From contig VNKQ01000003.1 of assembly GCA_016508695.1 (NCBI GenBank), positions 372,001 through 436,000 on the forward strand: a stretch of 64,000 nucleotides of DNA, in the 5' to 3' direction. A program made the position numbers and the translations under genes. Shown in pieces: positions 47,410 through 59,196 of this stretch. Below the pieces are notes generated by a model. The model did no database searches and was not told the origin of the DNA. It worked only from the letters and a program-made list of their open reading frames with translations. How positions within the stretch are numbered: the first letter of the stretch is position 1; the number at the start of each line of letters is the position of its first letter. The stretch comes from Hyphodiscus hymeniophilus. Its lineage: Eukaryota; Ascomycota; Leotiomycetes; Helotiales; Hyphodiscaceae.

Positions 47410-49783
47410 TCATGTCATTTCCATTTCTTCGTTCTCATCAGTCTCGGAGCCAAGCTGCTGCGTCTGATTGCTGCTGATACTTGTCTTCCTGGTAGCACCA
47501 CCGAAACCAAATCGAGAGCCTCCGAGTCCACCAACGAATTCTAGCTCATCCGCTATAGATATGTGTCAATAAATATTTAAATAACTTAGATCGAGCCATT
47601 CCTTACCTCCTACGACACGTCCTTCCATATCAACTTCCTGGGAAAGATCAACGAGCGCTTGACGTGGGAGCTTGAGGAAGCCTTGTGTGCGGACAACCCG
47701 ACCCCAATGGAGGAGACAGAAGTTCGCAGCGCGTTTTCGGAGCCATTCTTCATTTGCGATTCCAGCACAGTGCCAAATGATGCAAGCATGCTCAACATCG
47801 AGCTCCTTTGAGAGGCGATTTACACACAGAAGCCGTAGATGTGGTATATTGTAGATGTTGGACATGACCAGCAATCCCGCAACATCACTTAATTCACCAC
47901 AGTCCTCAGGTTGTATGCTGTCAGTGTACAAATAGTAGAGAAATGCCTTGACCACAGTGTAAGGCTCCGGAATATGCATTTTCTTTGTGTGGAATTCTGC
48001 CATCTGCGAAGCGTAAAGCCGAGCAAAATGCGGCCATCGCGCTTGTAGGATGAGTTTGTGAACATGAATCGGAGGAGATGTAGTTGCATCAGGTGAAAGC
48101 CACGTCTCCTGGGACTCGTCATTATTGCGCATCATGCTAGAGCTCATCAATTCATCTTCATCCCATTCACCGTCTTTCAATGCCGTTATTGTGAAATCAG
48201 TTCCACTGTCCTTCTCAGGAGGTAAATTGAAGAGCTTGGCCATGTCTGCGGCTAGGCCTTTCGAAGTTTGCATGCTCATACGGTCCATAGAGGGTCTAGA
48301 CGACTCCGGGCGGGGCTCAGGAGCAAGATTGTTACCAAGGAGACCATAGCGGCGTAGATCAATCTCCATGATGTCGCTAGACCGAAATTAGTAACAATGT
48401 ACCTCTTCCTAAACGTTACTGACCTCAAATACTCTTCAAAGCCTCCAGGTCCAAGATCTGTTGCTGTCGGGTCTGTTGGGCAGCCAAGAAGCCAAGCCTT
48501 TGTTCCGTCCTCGTTCATGGTGCAATAATGCCACCTGTATCCAGACTTGAAGATATCACGTCCCTCTGCAAGTTTCTGCCAACGCAATGTATCGAGTTCC
48601 AACGACGACAAAGAACATTCTTGAGGGGTAATGGTAGCAGCGGGTGTGACAAAGTCGAGAAGGGTGCCAGATGTATAGACGTGGAAGTGCGTTCCAGATC
48701 CTTGGGCGGGGATGTTCGGACCAGAAACAAACTTTAGTGACGAGATCGCACCTGGGGCTACAGGAGGGGATGCTGTCAACTGAAAAGAGGGTGGGTTGAC
48801 TTGGGCACTGCTCGAGTTCGCAGCGTAGCCTGAGCTCCCAACAGCCGCAGGGGGTGCCATGGCATAAGACAACGGGCGGGGAGAACCAGACATCCTACTC
48901 AATGTCGAATTTCTATCCATGGAGCCGAATAGTGGAGCTGAATCGAAAGCAGGACTGCCTTTAAGGTCGAGCCACCAGATATCGCCGATCTTGTCCATCT
49001 CTTCACTGAGACCTCCGAATACCCAAACGCGGTCTCCCCACAGATATGCAGAATGGTCGAATCTGCCCACAAAGCGCCATGCTCGGGACCAGGTAAAGGT
49101 TTTCAAGTCGAGGTAGCAAATGTCATCAAGGACGTAGTTATTGTGTCCAGTAATTCCTCCAACTATGAACAGTTTGTCTTCATGCAGAACAGCTGCATGT
49201 CTTGCTCGTCCTTTAGGAATGGGTCCAGATACTCCTGGCTGTGTCCAATGGGCCGTTTTGAGGTCGAAGATTATCAGATCGGAGAGATAGGTTCTATGTT
49301 CGTTCTCGCCGCCGAATATGAGCAACTTATCTCCTTGGTAGAGTGTAGCCGTATGTCCTATCTCTATAAGCTTTTAAAACATCCCGAAAGATTGAGAATC
49401 ATACCCATTCGAACCCCTGGAATATCGCCATAGTTATCCACCAAGCTCCACTGATGAGTGACTAGGTCCAGCTTCAACACATGGTTGTAAACCTCGTCGG
49501 TGTACTGGTCGAATCCCCCAAACGCATAGATGTGATTGTTTCCGCAGAAGGTAACTGACGCATTTACCAAGCAAGCAGGGCGCTGGCCTAAAGTCCTAGT
49601 CACCTTCGGTTTATACCCATCCATGCTGAGTCGACCCTTGACTGGCGAATTGGGCATTAGGAACGTATTATTCGACGAAGTCGCAGAGCTTGGAGTGAAA
49701 TTCGGACCGCCGCCAGAGAGTAGATTCGCAGAGGGAGTCGCCGATCCAAAGATAGAGTTACTAGGGGTTTGAGGCTGAGCCAT
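47410..49783 (-). CDS. Kelch-repeat and BTB-domain protein (Ral2/LZTR1-like)
   Basis: Scaffold-type protein of 743 aa. Exons (minus) 49783-49405, 49363-48424, 48376-47607 and 47552-47410. All three introns have clear branch sites, and the last removes a stop 14 codons into the intron. The N-terminal 60 residues are S/T/N-rich. Kelch blades follow: IYAFGGFDQYTDEVYNHV, LLIFGGENEHRTYLSDL, LFIVGGITGHNNYVLDD and VWVFGGLSEEMDKIGDI, each with the GG and W pairs. A BTB fold comes after (HVHKLILQARWPHFARLY, FLYYLYTD), interrupted near its start by an acidic insert. The tail after residue 695 is glycine- then glutamate-rich. Kelch plus BTB resembles fission yeast Ral2, a Ras-pathway factor, and animal LZTR1. 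That orthology is an inference. It diverges from CDC20. Confidence 0.88.
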
Positions 49784-50399
49784 GGCTGCAAGATTTATGA
49801 GATCATGCTAGGGAACGTGAGACGCTCAAGCGGATTGAAGACTTCGCGATCGGCGTGAGTGAGCTTGAGACCCAGGTGAAGTTGAACCGCTCAAAAAGGT
49901 TGACAGATGGTTCGCGTGCTCATCAATCGAAACGCACTGACCACCTAGATAAGTCCAGGCCGCATATACAAGGCAGAAGCGACCCTCTGTGCCCGCATAG
50001 CAACCAAGCTAAAATTGTAAATAAAAGCGCCTCAGCTCGTCCTGCTTTCTCCTCTCCTCTTCTCTTCTCTATGCACATTGCACCTCTACAATTCCGCACC
50101 CCCCATCCTCTACCTCCATACTCTCTTGCTTTACTGCACATCATCATTCAACCTTCATATAAGAATTCTTCAAGTCTACTAGATCTTTCTGCTGCACAAG
50201 CCATTGATCGCCCATCCGACTTGCAATTATCTTCGAAGGACCCTTCGACATATCGAGCACAACAAACGAAAATACTAACCAAACTACCAGGAACCATTAG
50301 GTTGAGTCTCTTGGAGCTCGTTCGATATACCGAACCTCTCTAACCATCATCGATCGATACATTTATTTGTCTTTCGACCGAGATCCGCATTATTGCACA
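49784..50399. promoter_or_regulatory. Divergent promoter of kelch/BTB gene and CDC20
   Basis: 616 bp between the two start codons. A pyrimidine tract at 50045-50070 (CTTTCTCCTCTCCTCTTC and on) is the kind seen at fungal transcription starts, pointing to CDC20. Downstream of it an ATG at 50071 opens a 91-codon frame that ends at 50343, before the CDC20 ATG. A branch/acceptor-like sequence, TACTAACC then CTACCAG, occurs near 50270-50290 and could belong to a leader intron. Confidence 0.5.
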
Positions 50400-52246
50400 A
50401 TGGCAACTGCAGTATGCACACCCTTGAAGTCCCATACTGGGCTCTTCTCTACCCGTACCGCTGGCGGACGGATGCCTTTGACCCCATCTCCTCGCAATCG
50501 CACAACCATATTGCCCGTCAACAACTCATCTCCCTTCACACCCGAGAGAAAGACGTGGGAGAACGACAGCATCAAGGCATCTTCGAAGTCAACATACGGC
50601 GGTAACTTATCATCACACTTCTCGAAGTCGGCTTCAAGACCATCACACCGCGACTCTCCAAAGTCAAACATTGCCAGAGGCACACACACTCCACGCCGTG
50701 CTCTGGAACTTGGTGTCTCCGACTTCACACTTACTGGCACCGGTGCTAAGACACCTGCCAGCAGCCGATCAAGAAAGGGTCCTCTCCGCCAAAAGTCTGC
50801 CAAGACTACCCTTTCTTTCGGTGACCGATTCATCCCAAACCGTGCTGCAAGCTCAGCTATCTCAACTGCCGGTTCTGGAAAGCTTGATCTCGGTGACAAA
50901 CAAAGGCCAAAGACAAGCGGTGGAGAAAGCTCAACTGTTTTAGCAACTGGTGCCGATGATGCTCTTGCTGCACTTGGTTCGTTGTCATTGAATGACGACG
51001 ATGAGCCCTCGACATACTCCCGCCCATCTCCAAACACCGTTGCTTATCAAGATTCTTTGGCATCAGCTTGTGGTGTCTCGCTCAACCAACGTATTCTTGC
51101 TTTCAAGCCTGCGCCACCCGAGTCATCGAAGCCTGTCGATCTTCGATCTCAATACAATCGCCCACTCAAAAACTCAAGTGCCACATCCGCTCAGTTCAGA
51201 CGTCGGGTCGGTACTGCCCCCGAACGTGTCCTCGATGCCCCTGGCCTCGTTGACGATTACTACCTCAACCTTCTCGACTGGTCCTCTGGTAACCAAGTCG
51301 CCATCGGCCTTGAGCGAAATGTGTACGTCTGGTCTGCTGAGTCTGGCACTGTCAGCTCCTTATTGGAGACCAGCCCTGATACCTATGTCAGTAGCGTTAA
51401 ATGGTCTGGAGATGGAGCATATGTCAGTGTTGGCCTCGGCACGGGAGAGGTCCAAATCTGGGACGTCGAGGAAGGAACCAAGCTTCGAAGCATGCATGGC
51501 CACGATACCCGCGTTGGTGTCATGGGCTGGAACAAACATACTCTGTCTACCGGGGCTCGCTCGGGCCTCGTCTACAACCATGATGTCCGCATTGCTCAAC
51601 ACAAGATCGCTGAGCTAGTATCTCATACATCTGAAGTTTGTGGTTTGGAATGGCGCGCCGATGGTGCCCAGCTTGCAACTGGTGGAAACGATAACCTTGT
51701 TTCCATTTGGGATGCTCGCTCCCTGGCTGTCCCCAAGTTCACTAAGACCAACCACAAAGCTGCTGTCAAGGCTCTCAGCTGGTGCCCATGGCAACCAAAC
51801 GTTCTAGCTACTGGGGGAGGATCTTACGATCGTCACATTCATTTCTGGAACACCACCACCGGTGCTCGCGTCAACAGTATCGACACTGGCTCCCAAGTCA
51901 CCAGCCTTCGGTGGAGCCCTCATTACCGTGAAATTGTTAGCACCAGTGGCTTCCCCGATAACTCCATCAGCATCTGGAGCTACCCTACTCTGGTGCGCAA
52001 TGTTGAGATTCCGGCACATGAGACTAGAGTTCTTCACAGCTGCCTCAGCCCAGATGGACAAATGCTTGCTACAGCCGGTAGGTGATCATATCCCCTTTTG
52101 ATTCGCAATACTAACAGTTCCCAGCCGCTGATGAGAGCTTGAAGTTCTGGAAGGTCTTTGAGAAGAAAGCTGGTGCAAGCTCCTCCGCGAGTGTATCAGG
52201 TGCTTCTGGAAAGGCTGATATGGTCAAGCAAATGACTATCCGTTAG
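50400..52246 (+). CDS. CDC20: Anaphase-promoting complex activator CDC20/Slp1
   Basis: WD40 activator that brings substrates to the anaphase-promoting complex and is the target of the spindle checkpoint. Exons 50400-52077 and 52125-52246 give 599 aa. The 47-bp intron is GTAGGT to TTCCCAG with an ACTAAC branch. Residues 1-230 are a disordered, serine-rich tail with the C-box DRFIPNR at 142-148. VLDAPGLVDDYYLNLLDWS then opens the seven-blade propeller and fits Cdc20/Slp1 better than Cdh1. Blades include VSSVKWSGDGAYVSVG, VCGLEWRADGAQLATGGNDN and LHSCLSPDGQMLATA. The protein ends in the IR dipeptide (MTIR) that docks on the complex. The ATG at 50400 is the first in frame. Confidence 0.95.
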
Positions 52247-53240
52247 ATATGTCATTAATCATGCTTCTGTGAAGCGTCCGGGCTTCAGAAGCGCAGGTAA
52301 AGTATCAAAGAAGATTCCATACTGGCTTCAGCGGTTGAATTTGGAGCGTGGAGTTGGGGACTTTGTTTTGTCACAATGCCCACGGCCGAAAGTGCTTCAC
52401 CTGGTGCGAATGATGCTTGATGATGGAGGCCTGGAAGATGGCTTGGGATTAATGTTCGTTTCTGCTCGCGACTTTTCTATGATGAGCATAGGTTTTTGTT
52501 AGGAATACAACAGTGTCAGATTATAATACTAAACACTACTTTCGATCGTTATTTGACAACCGGGTGGGATCGAATTTGATCGACTGCCAAGACACGTGCT
52601 TCAGTTGGGAGGGGCGCATCCCCAAAGTGTTCGTGGTTTCTCTCACCTTACAACAGAAAGCTTTTACCCAAGTCTCGACACTCGATTGCAGTTTACAACA
52701 TCAAATCAAGTCACAATCCAGCTAAGTACAAATAGAGGGAATCGAAGTGAATCGGTCCAGTCCAGCCAACCCGATTGCAGTTCGTCCATTACTAAGCTAC
52801 TAGCGGAACCTGGAACTAGGTAAAGCAACCAGAGGACGGTATCTCAGCACTCTACAACCTCACATCCTAGGACTACAAAAGTCCCATCACGTTGCGGAAC
52901 ACAATAAAAACGCTTTACGATTTCACATCAGATAGTGCTGAGTTCAGATAGCCATACTAGAGGGGTCACAGAGTCGTGCGTTGTTGGTAGAGGGGAAATT
53001 TCTTGCGACCGGCAACCTGCGAGCTGCGAACGTTTCCACCTCGGAACCTCCTCAACTGTCTGAGCCACGTTCCTTGATATTCGAATCTCGTTGCGCAAGT
53101 CATGACATTATTTGTTCGCACATCCCAGAAGTAATCAAAACAGAATCGGTCGAGCGACGAAAGGCTCCAAGCAGTCGTCCGCAGCCTGCCAGATTTCACT
53201 TGTCCTTCAACTCCATCGAACCACAACCATCACCATCAAG
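52247..53240. other. Intergenic region, CDC20 to TOA1
   Basis: No gene found. It holds the CDC20 3' flank and TOA1 promoter. The 60 bp before the TOA1 start are C/A-rich. Confidence 0.5.
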
Positions 53241-54902
53241 ATGTCGAACCCACAGGTCGGAGCTGTCTACCAGCAGATTATCGCAGACGTCGTCGAGAGT
53301 TCCAGAGTCGATTTCGAGGAGGGAGGCGTTGATGAACATGTTCTTGAGGAACTGAAATTAGTATGGCTCCTTCCTTCCTCTTCCTATGCGTCGAGATCAG
53401 ATCATTTCATTTCTCTCTTCACTTCACTTCCGTCTTGTTTTCACTTCAACATGTTTTCGTAGCTTCTCCTGCGGCTTTTGGACGGAAACCTTCGTTGTTG
53501 AGTTGGTGTGGTGAATTTGCTCTCTTACTGCTGCCTGTGCGCAGCGCCGTCAGATTATTTGCGCGGCGGGCGATCCTCTGTATAAAGCTTTATACCCAGC
53601 GAAAGGCCGCCCAAGCGCTAGTGCGTTCTGGGTCACCACGTGACTCCCCTGAACAGACGCCATAATGCCTTTAATTGTGTCTGTCTACAAGGAACGTTTT
53701 TTTATGGCTTCGAAGTCTCCAATCTAACACTTCTCTAGGGATGGCAACAGAAATTGTCTCAACTTCAGGTCGCAGCCTTTCCATGGGATCCGAAGCAAGA
53801 GCCACAACCTACCATTGCTAATCCACCTACAATACCCTCCAATGCCGGCAACTACCAGATGAGCACACCCCCGGTTTCTACTCAGATGCAGCAAAGCAAT
53901 AACGTCCCCGCTCCTATGCCTCCGACCAACAATAATGTCGGTCCTCGTATCAAGCAGGAGCCCGGTCTTGATAATACACAAGCCGGCGGCATGAGTCAAC
54001 CTCCCTTCCAGCCTCCTATTATCCAAGGCACAACTGCTCAGCAAAGAGCTGCCGCCCATCTTCAAGCCAACTATGGTCCGCGAGCTGCTGCGTCCATCAG
54101 TGCTATACAGAGTGGTGCTCCTCAACAAGGACAGAACTCTCAGCCAACCATGCAGCAGATTCAGGCACATCAGCAAGCTATGCACCAGCAACAACAGCAG
54201 CAGATGATGCAGCAGCAGCAGCGTCAGGGTGGAATGCAACAGCAACAAAGGCCACCAATGACTGCAGAGCAATACAAAGCTGCGATGGCGATGCATACTC
54301 AACAGCGGCTTCAAAATCAGAACAGTGTCAATGGCGCTCAGAACGACGGTGCTGGAGATGATTTTGAGGGCCCGGTTGCTATAATCAAAAGATACAACGC
54401 TAATGGAGAGCAAGAACTGGGAAGAATGGAGGTTGATGGTTTGATTCGTGACAAGATTGCTGCAATGGGACAGGCTATGGAAGGTGGTGGATTGATGCTT
54501 CCTCTTCGCGAGGCCTCGAATGCAAAGAAGCGTCAACGTAAGGTCAAGAGGTCTGTTTCTGGATTGGCTCCACAACATGATGGACCGGGATCTGATGACG
54601 ACGAGGACAACAAGGACCATGTCAAGGATGAGGAGCTTGATGAGGATGCTATCAATTCTGACCTCGATGATCCAGATGACGGACTCAATGACGAGGAAGA
54701 TGATGATGAGGGTATGGGTCACATCATGCTCTGCATGTATGATAAAGTCCAGAGAGTTAAGAATAAGTGGTACGCTTCTCTTCTCTTCATTTGAGGTATC
54801 TACTAACATATTAATAGGAAGTGTGTCATGAAGGATGGTGTTCTCACTGTCAATGGCAAGGAGTATGTTTTCCACAAGGCATCCGGCGAGTATGAGTGGT
54901 GA
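53241..54902 (+). CDS. TOA1: TFIIA large (alpha/beta) subunit
   Basis: General transcription factor subunit that binds TBP and DNA upstream of TATA. Exons 53241-53360, 53739-54769 and 54818-54902, 411 aa. The N-terminal helical domain reads VGAVYQQIIADVVESSRVDF then GVDEHVLEELKL, joined by splicing to GWQQKLSQLQVAAFPW. The long linker is Q-, P- and N-rich with polyglutamine near residue 170. The C-terminal beta barrel follows an acidic spacer (DDDEDNKDHVKDEELDEDA) with MLCMYDKVQRVKNKW joined to KCVMKDGVLTVNGKEY, ending SGEYEW. Those end blocks define the family. Intron 1 is 378 bp, long for this region. A 401-codon open frame on the other strand is a by-product of the repeat-rich linker. Confidence 0.94.
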
Positions 54903-56830
54903 ACTCCTCCAACATCGACCCGCGGCCATTGTACTCCCTCACGTAACCTTGTCATCTCTGACTCTCGTTTAATTCTTCTTGGCGGCTTCCCGTCTTCACA
55001 TTGAAGAATGACTCGGAAACTATTGCGATACACAAAACATTACATCGTCTTTCTGACCTTTAAGCCATCACATGGATTCCTATTCGTTCATACTGGGAGT
55101 CACATTGCCGCAATATACAGACACTCCTCTTCAGTCTCTTTGTGGGTCATTGGTTGGTCTGTATTTTATGCATCGAGGGATGGGATAGAGGCGATATCAT
55201 AAGGGTGGGAGCTATATCAAATTGAATACCCAAAAATTGCACATGACTGCAGGCGGGAAATGGAAGGCTGCGCGTATCATGGATGTACCATACTCGGAAT
55301 GCTAGATGATATTTGAAAGTGTGCTACAAGTGCTTGGAGCGTGAAACGATTAAGCTCCCGGAAAGGAGAGCAGCTACATTTTTTCTCCTCAACTGTGCAC
55401 CATGTGGCTTTGAAGCCTTTCAAGTTAGTCCCTGCCTTACCTGATCCCACGCATGAAATATTGCCATACACGTTCCTTACCTGATGCTCGATTTGGGCCA
55501 TGGACAGTTTGTTCGCTGGTTTTCAAATCACCAAGTGGGGTTTTTTTGGCTCACATGGGTACGATCATGAATCCGTCTAGCTTCCGAGCATTTTCAAGCC
55601 CACCCTTCAATGCTCTTGAACGAACATTTCATCGCTGGCTTAGGAGTCGAAGCAGCTCAAGTGGGAAGCGGTTCTACCCTCGATTACAATTCCCTGTTTC
55701 CACAAAGACATCACATCTCCATTCAATGATAAATAAATGCCCATGTCATTGCTTCATAGCCACGATCTACTTTGATCTGCTGGGTGCATACGCTATTGGA
55801 AAGTCAAAGTCGGCAGCTTCCGTTTAGTCAGGAGAAGCCATGTAGTCATTTGCGGACAATGATGACCTCCTTGTGACTTCTTTTCGCAAATGCTGTGCTT
55901 ATTCTATTACTTTCTGGCTATTCCAACCAGATATTTACTTGGTATCTTCAAAGTCATTTAATCTTGAGCCCCACGGATGAACCTCGTTTCTACGTTCGAC
56001 GCAACACGGCAGATCACATCTTCCACCTCATAGCTTTTGGTTTGCGAGATCTTCGTGAAGCTTTTAGATCTTTCAATAAGTCTTTTTCGCTAGTTTGTTA
56101 TTTTTTCCTGGCGTCTTACCAGACAGGCTAGTATCAGACCAGAAGAGTAACTTATTCTCAGCAATGTGCCATCCGCCAAAGAGCACCTCCAGATGCATAA
56201 GTGTGGTCATAAGTTGAGAAGCCATGTGATATGATCAATCCATGATGCCAAACCTAGCATCTGGCTTCTACAAACCTATACTATTTGAGGCGGTCGCCTC
56301 TTCCTCAAGTCCAACGACACTGCAAATTCTGTGCACTCAACCAGAAAGTACACGGAGAAGTCGAGCCATATTTTCGTAACGTGATATTCCATCCTTGGGT
56401 TTTTTTTGGCTAGCGTTGGCTCTCTGGGCATGTCTCAACAGCGATAATCTCCTGAACTGACTTCAGAAACTCTTCTTTTCATACCATTAAAAAATAACTC
56501 CAGGACTTATAAATGTAAACGTATATTCAAATCTATCTTTTCGCCAAGAAATCTATCGAACTGCAGCTCATAAGAGTCCTACTAATCGGCTATCAGATTA
56601 TCTTATTCGCAGATACTGGCACCAAACTCTATGCGACCTCTCTGATCTTCGGCAGTCGACTTCATCTCCGGCCAAACAGCCCTTTCTTGGTTCGAGACCG
56701 TGGATATCCCCACGATTGCCAAGGCTACATCACAGTCTCCGGCCGTGAATCTTTCCGAACGGAAGTAAACCGTGTTCCAGTGATTCCAATTGTATGTATG
56801 GAGGCGTGGTATTCAATGAGTAGCCTAGAT
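54903..56830. other. Intergenic region after TOA1
   Basis: About 1.9 kb without supportable coding sequence on either strand. Some plus-strand frames near 55453-55827 lack starts and matches. Confidence 0.5.
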
Positions 56831-56852
56831 ATCTCGAGAAACTTCTCGAGAT
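56831..56852. terminator. Perfect inverted repeat just past the hydrolase stop
   Basis: Ten-bp arm ATCTCGAGAA, spacer AC, and its exact reverse complement, 14 bp downstream of the stop codon of the minus-strand hydrolase. In RNA it would form a short stable hairpin in the 3' untranslated region. It may mark 3'-end processing or an RNA-binding site. The role is inferred from position only. Confidence 0.45.
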
Positions 56853-56866
56853 GCTCATCTACGGGC

Positions 56867-57616
56867 TCATAATGCTGGCTTATCTAAAGAGGCAGAAATG
56901 CCTCGCAGGAATTGAATGACAGTCTGACTCTGTTCCTCTCCCTGGGGGATCTGGTGCCCACCTTCAAACTTCAACACCTTGGCTCCCCGACATAGTCCTG
57001 CGAGTACCTCGCTCCTCTCAACAGTGACCACAAGATCCTTCTCTCCCATCACATGCAAAGTCTGAGTGTCAATACCATGAGCGTAAATACCGTCATACTG
57101 CTGAAACCTCGGTTTGAACCCCGAGAAGCTCAGTGCAGCCTTTAGCGTCCCCTGACTCTTGGGAAACTTGCTGCGAAGCGGATGCTTCTTATTCTTCTCC
57201 TCAAGCAGCGCTGTCAACAGTCCCGAGAAGCACCCTCCCTGGCTAAAGCCCAAAATGACATCGAAGGGCCCAGTACGCCGCATCAGATCTCCCAGGTACT
57301 CGAGGCTTCGCTCCAGGCCCTCAAAATGCCCCTCTTCGTTGGCAGCGGGGTTCGGATCGCGGGCGTACCACCATGCTCGGTGTCCAGCAGGTGATTTGGA
57401 GCAAACCCATTTAGAGTACCTTTGCGACTGCGGGCTTGACATATCTTCCTGAGCCGAAATATCTACTTCGTGAGGACCATCAGGGAAGATGAATTCGAAG
57501 TCCGAGGATAGTGCCTTAGTGAGATGTCCGGTCTGTTCAGCCAGGACGGCGCCGTTCGTTGTAAAGCCGTGCAGGCAGAGGACTCGCAGCTTGGCCATTT
57601 CAAGCTTGTTGATCAT
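56867..57616 (-). CDS. FSH1-family serine hydrolase
   Basis: Alpha/beta hydrolase of 249 aa, typical for the family (PF03959), with no intron. The first strand reads KLRVLCLHGFTTNG, which supplies the oxyanion site. The nucleophile elbow is GFSQGG with Ser125. The acid is probably Asp194 in GEKD and the base His221 in EGGHQIP, the expected order. Family members act as esterases or lipases, and some release products in secondary-metabolite pathways. MINKLEMAKL offers two starts (residues 1 and 7). The second is closer to the conserved strand and either could be used. It diverges from the aldo/keto reductase 385 bp away. Confidence 0.93.
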   Translation of the reverse strand: MINKLEMAKLRVLCLHGFTTNGAVLAEQTGHLTKALSSDFEFIFPDGPHEVDISAQEDMSSPQSQRYSKWVCSKSPAGHRAWWYARDPNPAANEEGHFEGLERSLEYLGDLMRRTGPFDVILGFSQGGCFSGLLTALLEEKNKKHPLRSKFPKSQGTLKAALSFSGFKPRFQQYDGIYAHGIDTQTLHVMGEKDLVVTVERSEVLAGLCRGAKVLKFEGGHQIPQGEEQSQTVIQFLRGISASLDKPAL

Positions 57617-58001
57617 GGAATATCGAGGATTTCGAATTCCGTATCCTACTCCGTAACTCGGGGAGCGAAGGCGAGAGGAGAAGAGAAAGGTGTGTTGTGG
57701 AATGGGTTGCTTATGATTCCATATGGATCTGGGAATTCATGAATGTGCAAACCTCGACATATACGAGCTTCCTGCTGCCTCTTTGCGGTGGTTTGTTTTG
57801 TCTGACTGCCCAAAGAGGGCATTCAAGAGTGTTTCGCAGTCAGGTTCGATGCGAGGCAAATTGTCCAATCAGCGACGGACGGCTAAGCTTTTCGAAGGCT
57901 AAAACTATCGATCACCAGAGCCTTGCTCAATCTTTTGACCAAAACTTTCCAAATATCAAGTTGTTCGTTCAATCAATAGATAGCAATCAAGATACAGAAC
58001 C
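57617..58001. promoter_or_regulatory. Divergent promoter of hydrolase and aldo/keto reductase
   Basis: 385 bp between the two start codons, a short shared promoter. No specific binding site can be named. The arrangement suggests, without proving, joint control. Confidence 0.4.
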
Positions 58002-59196
58002 ATGTCTCTCCCAAAGACTTTCCCACTAAAAGCCGCGGACGGCAAGACTATTCAGATTCCTTCCGTCGGCTACGGGACATGGGCATCAGGTAAGAAACGA
58101 GACACCTGACCACGAACTTGAAGAAACGCGGCTAACTAGGTATGTCTAGGCAGTGGTGGATGGTGCAAAGACGCTGTTCTCGAAGCTCTCAAGGCAGGCT
58201 ATCGCCATCTTGACTGTGCTTGGATGTACGGTGTAAGCTGTTCCCCGAGATACCCCGCCCCCACTTTAAGAGTCGATGGCATTTCGAATCCAGATGTTGA
58301 TGATTTACACAGGTAGACGCGGAGGTTGGAGCCGCAATTAAAGAGTCAGGTATCCCAAGATCAGAGATCTTCGTCACATCCAAGTTCCCGCCTCAATTCT
58401 TGGCTCCCGAGAACGCTGAGCTATGCCTGGACACAGTTCTGAAAGATACGGGCCTCGATTACATTGACCTGTATCTAATCCATTGGCCTTGTGCATTCAC
58501 ACCCAAGTCGAAGGAGGCCTTGATCAACGCAAAAGCAAAAGCTGGCGACGGTAATGATGGGACGATGGAAAAGGATGGTAAGCCTGTGATCGACTGGGAG
58601 CACACTTCAAGGAATCTTGCCGAGCAAGCTGGTAAGTTTTGGTCGCATACCCCGACACGGATTCTTGAGAGGCAGGGTTGATTCTTGTTCCAGGTCAGCA
58701 AGGTTCCTTGATCCCTACTTGGAACGCGATGAAAGCACTGGTCAAGAAAGGGAAAACCCGCACCATCGGCGTCTCGAACTTCTCGATTGCAGATATCAAG
58801 GATCTCCTCCCAGAAGCCAAGGACATCCCAATCTCCTGCAACCAGATCGAAGTCCATCCATGGCTCCCCCAGACCGAGCTCATCGCCTTCGGGAAAGAGC
58901 ACGGCATCCTCACAACCTGCTACTCACCTTTTGCGGGGCAGAAAGAGGATGGCGAGACGCTTCTCAAGGACGAGACAATCCTAAAGCTTGCAAAGAAAAA
59001 TCACATGGATATAGGACAGATGCTGCAAAGTTGGGCGGTCCAGCGAGGGACTGTGCCGTTGGGAAAGAGCGCAACCCCCGCGCGCATCAGGTCGAATCTG
59101 GACATCCGGAAGTTGTCAGATGAAGACATGAAGGCTATTGACGGAACGGCTAAGCCTGGGGACGAAGGTCGAACAGGTATGTCAATTTCATCATGA
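58002..59196 (+). CDS. Aldo/keto reductase
   Basis: NADPH-dependent carbonyl reductase with TIM-barrel fold, close to the yeast Gcy1/Ypr1 group that reduces glyceraldehyde and other aldehydes. Exons 58002-58089, 58150-58232, 58313-58631 and 58694-59196 give 330 aa. The catalytic set is visible: Asp51 and Tyr56 in GYRHLDCAWMYG, Lys81 in FVTSKF, His114 in YLIHWP. The barrel continues with KTRTIGVSNFS and SCNQIEVHPWLPQTEL, and NADPH contacts are likely in VPLGKSATPARIRSN. A 30-residue loop after IHWP is typical for fungal members. All four exons join in frame with GT-AG introns of 60-80 bp. It diverges from the FSH1-type hydrolase. The substrate is uncertain. Confidence 0.95.

Noticed and set aside
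48276..48370. Extension of the middle kelch exon past its donor
   Set aside because: The frame continues to a stop, but splicing at 48423/48377 restores the BTB part and total frame.
50390..51037. 215-codon open frame antisense to the CDC20 N-terminus
   Set aside because: It is complementary to a confirmed coding exon with biased codons. No independent support.
53724..54929. 401-codon open frame antisense to TOA1
   Set aside because: It mirrors the Q/N/D-rich linker and acidic region of TOA1, has leucine-rich low-complexity translation and no family match.
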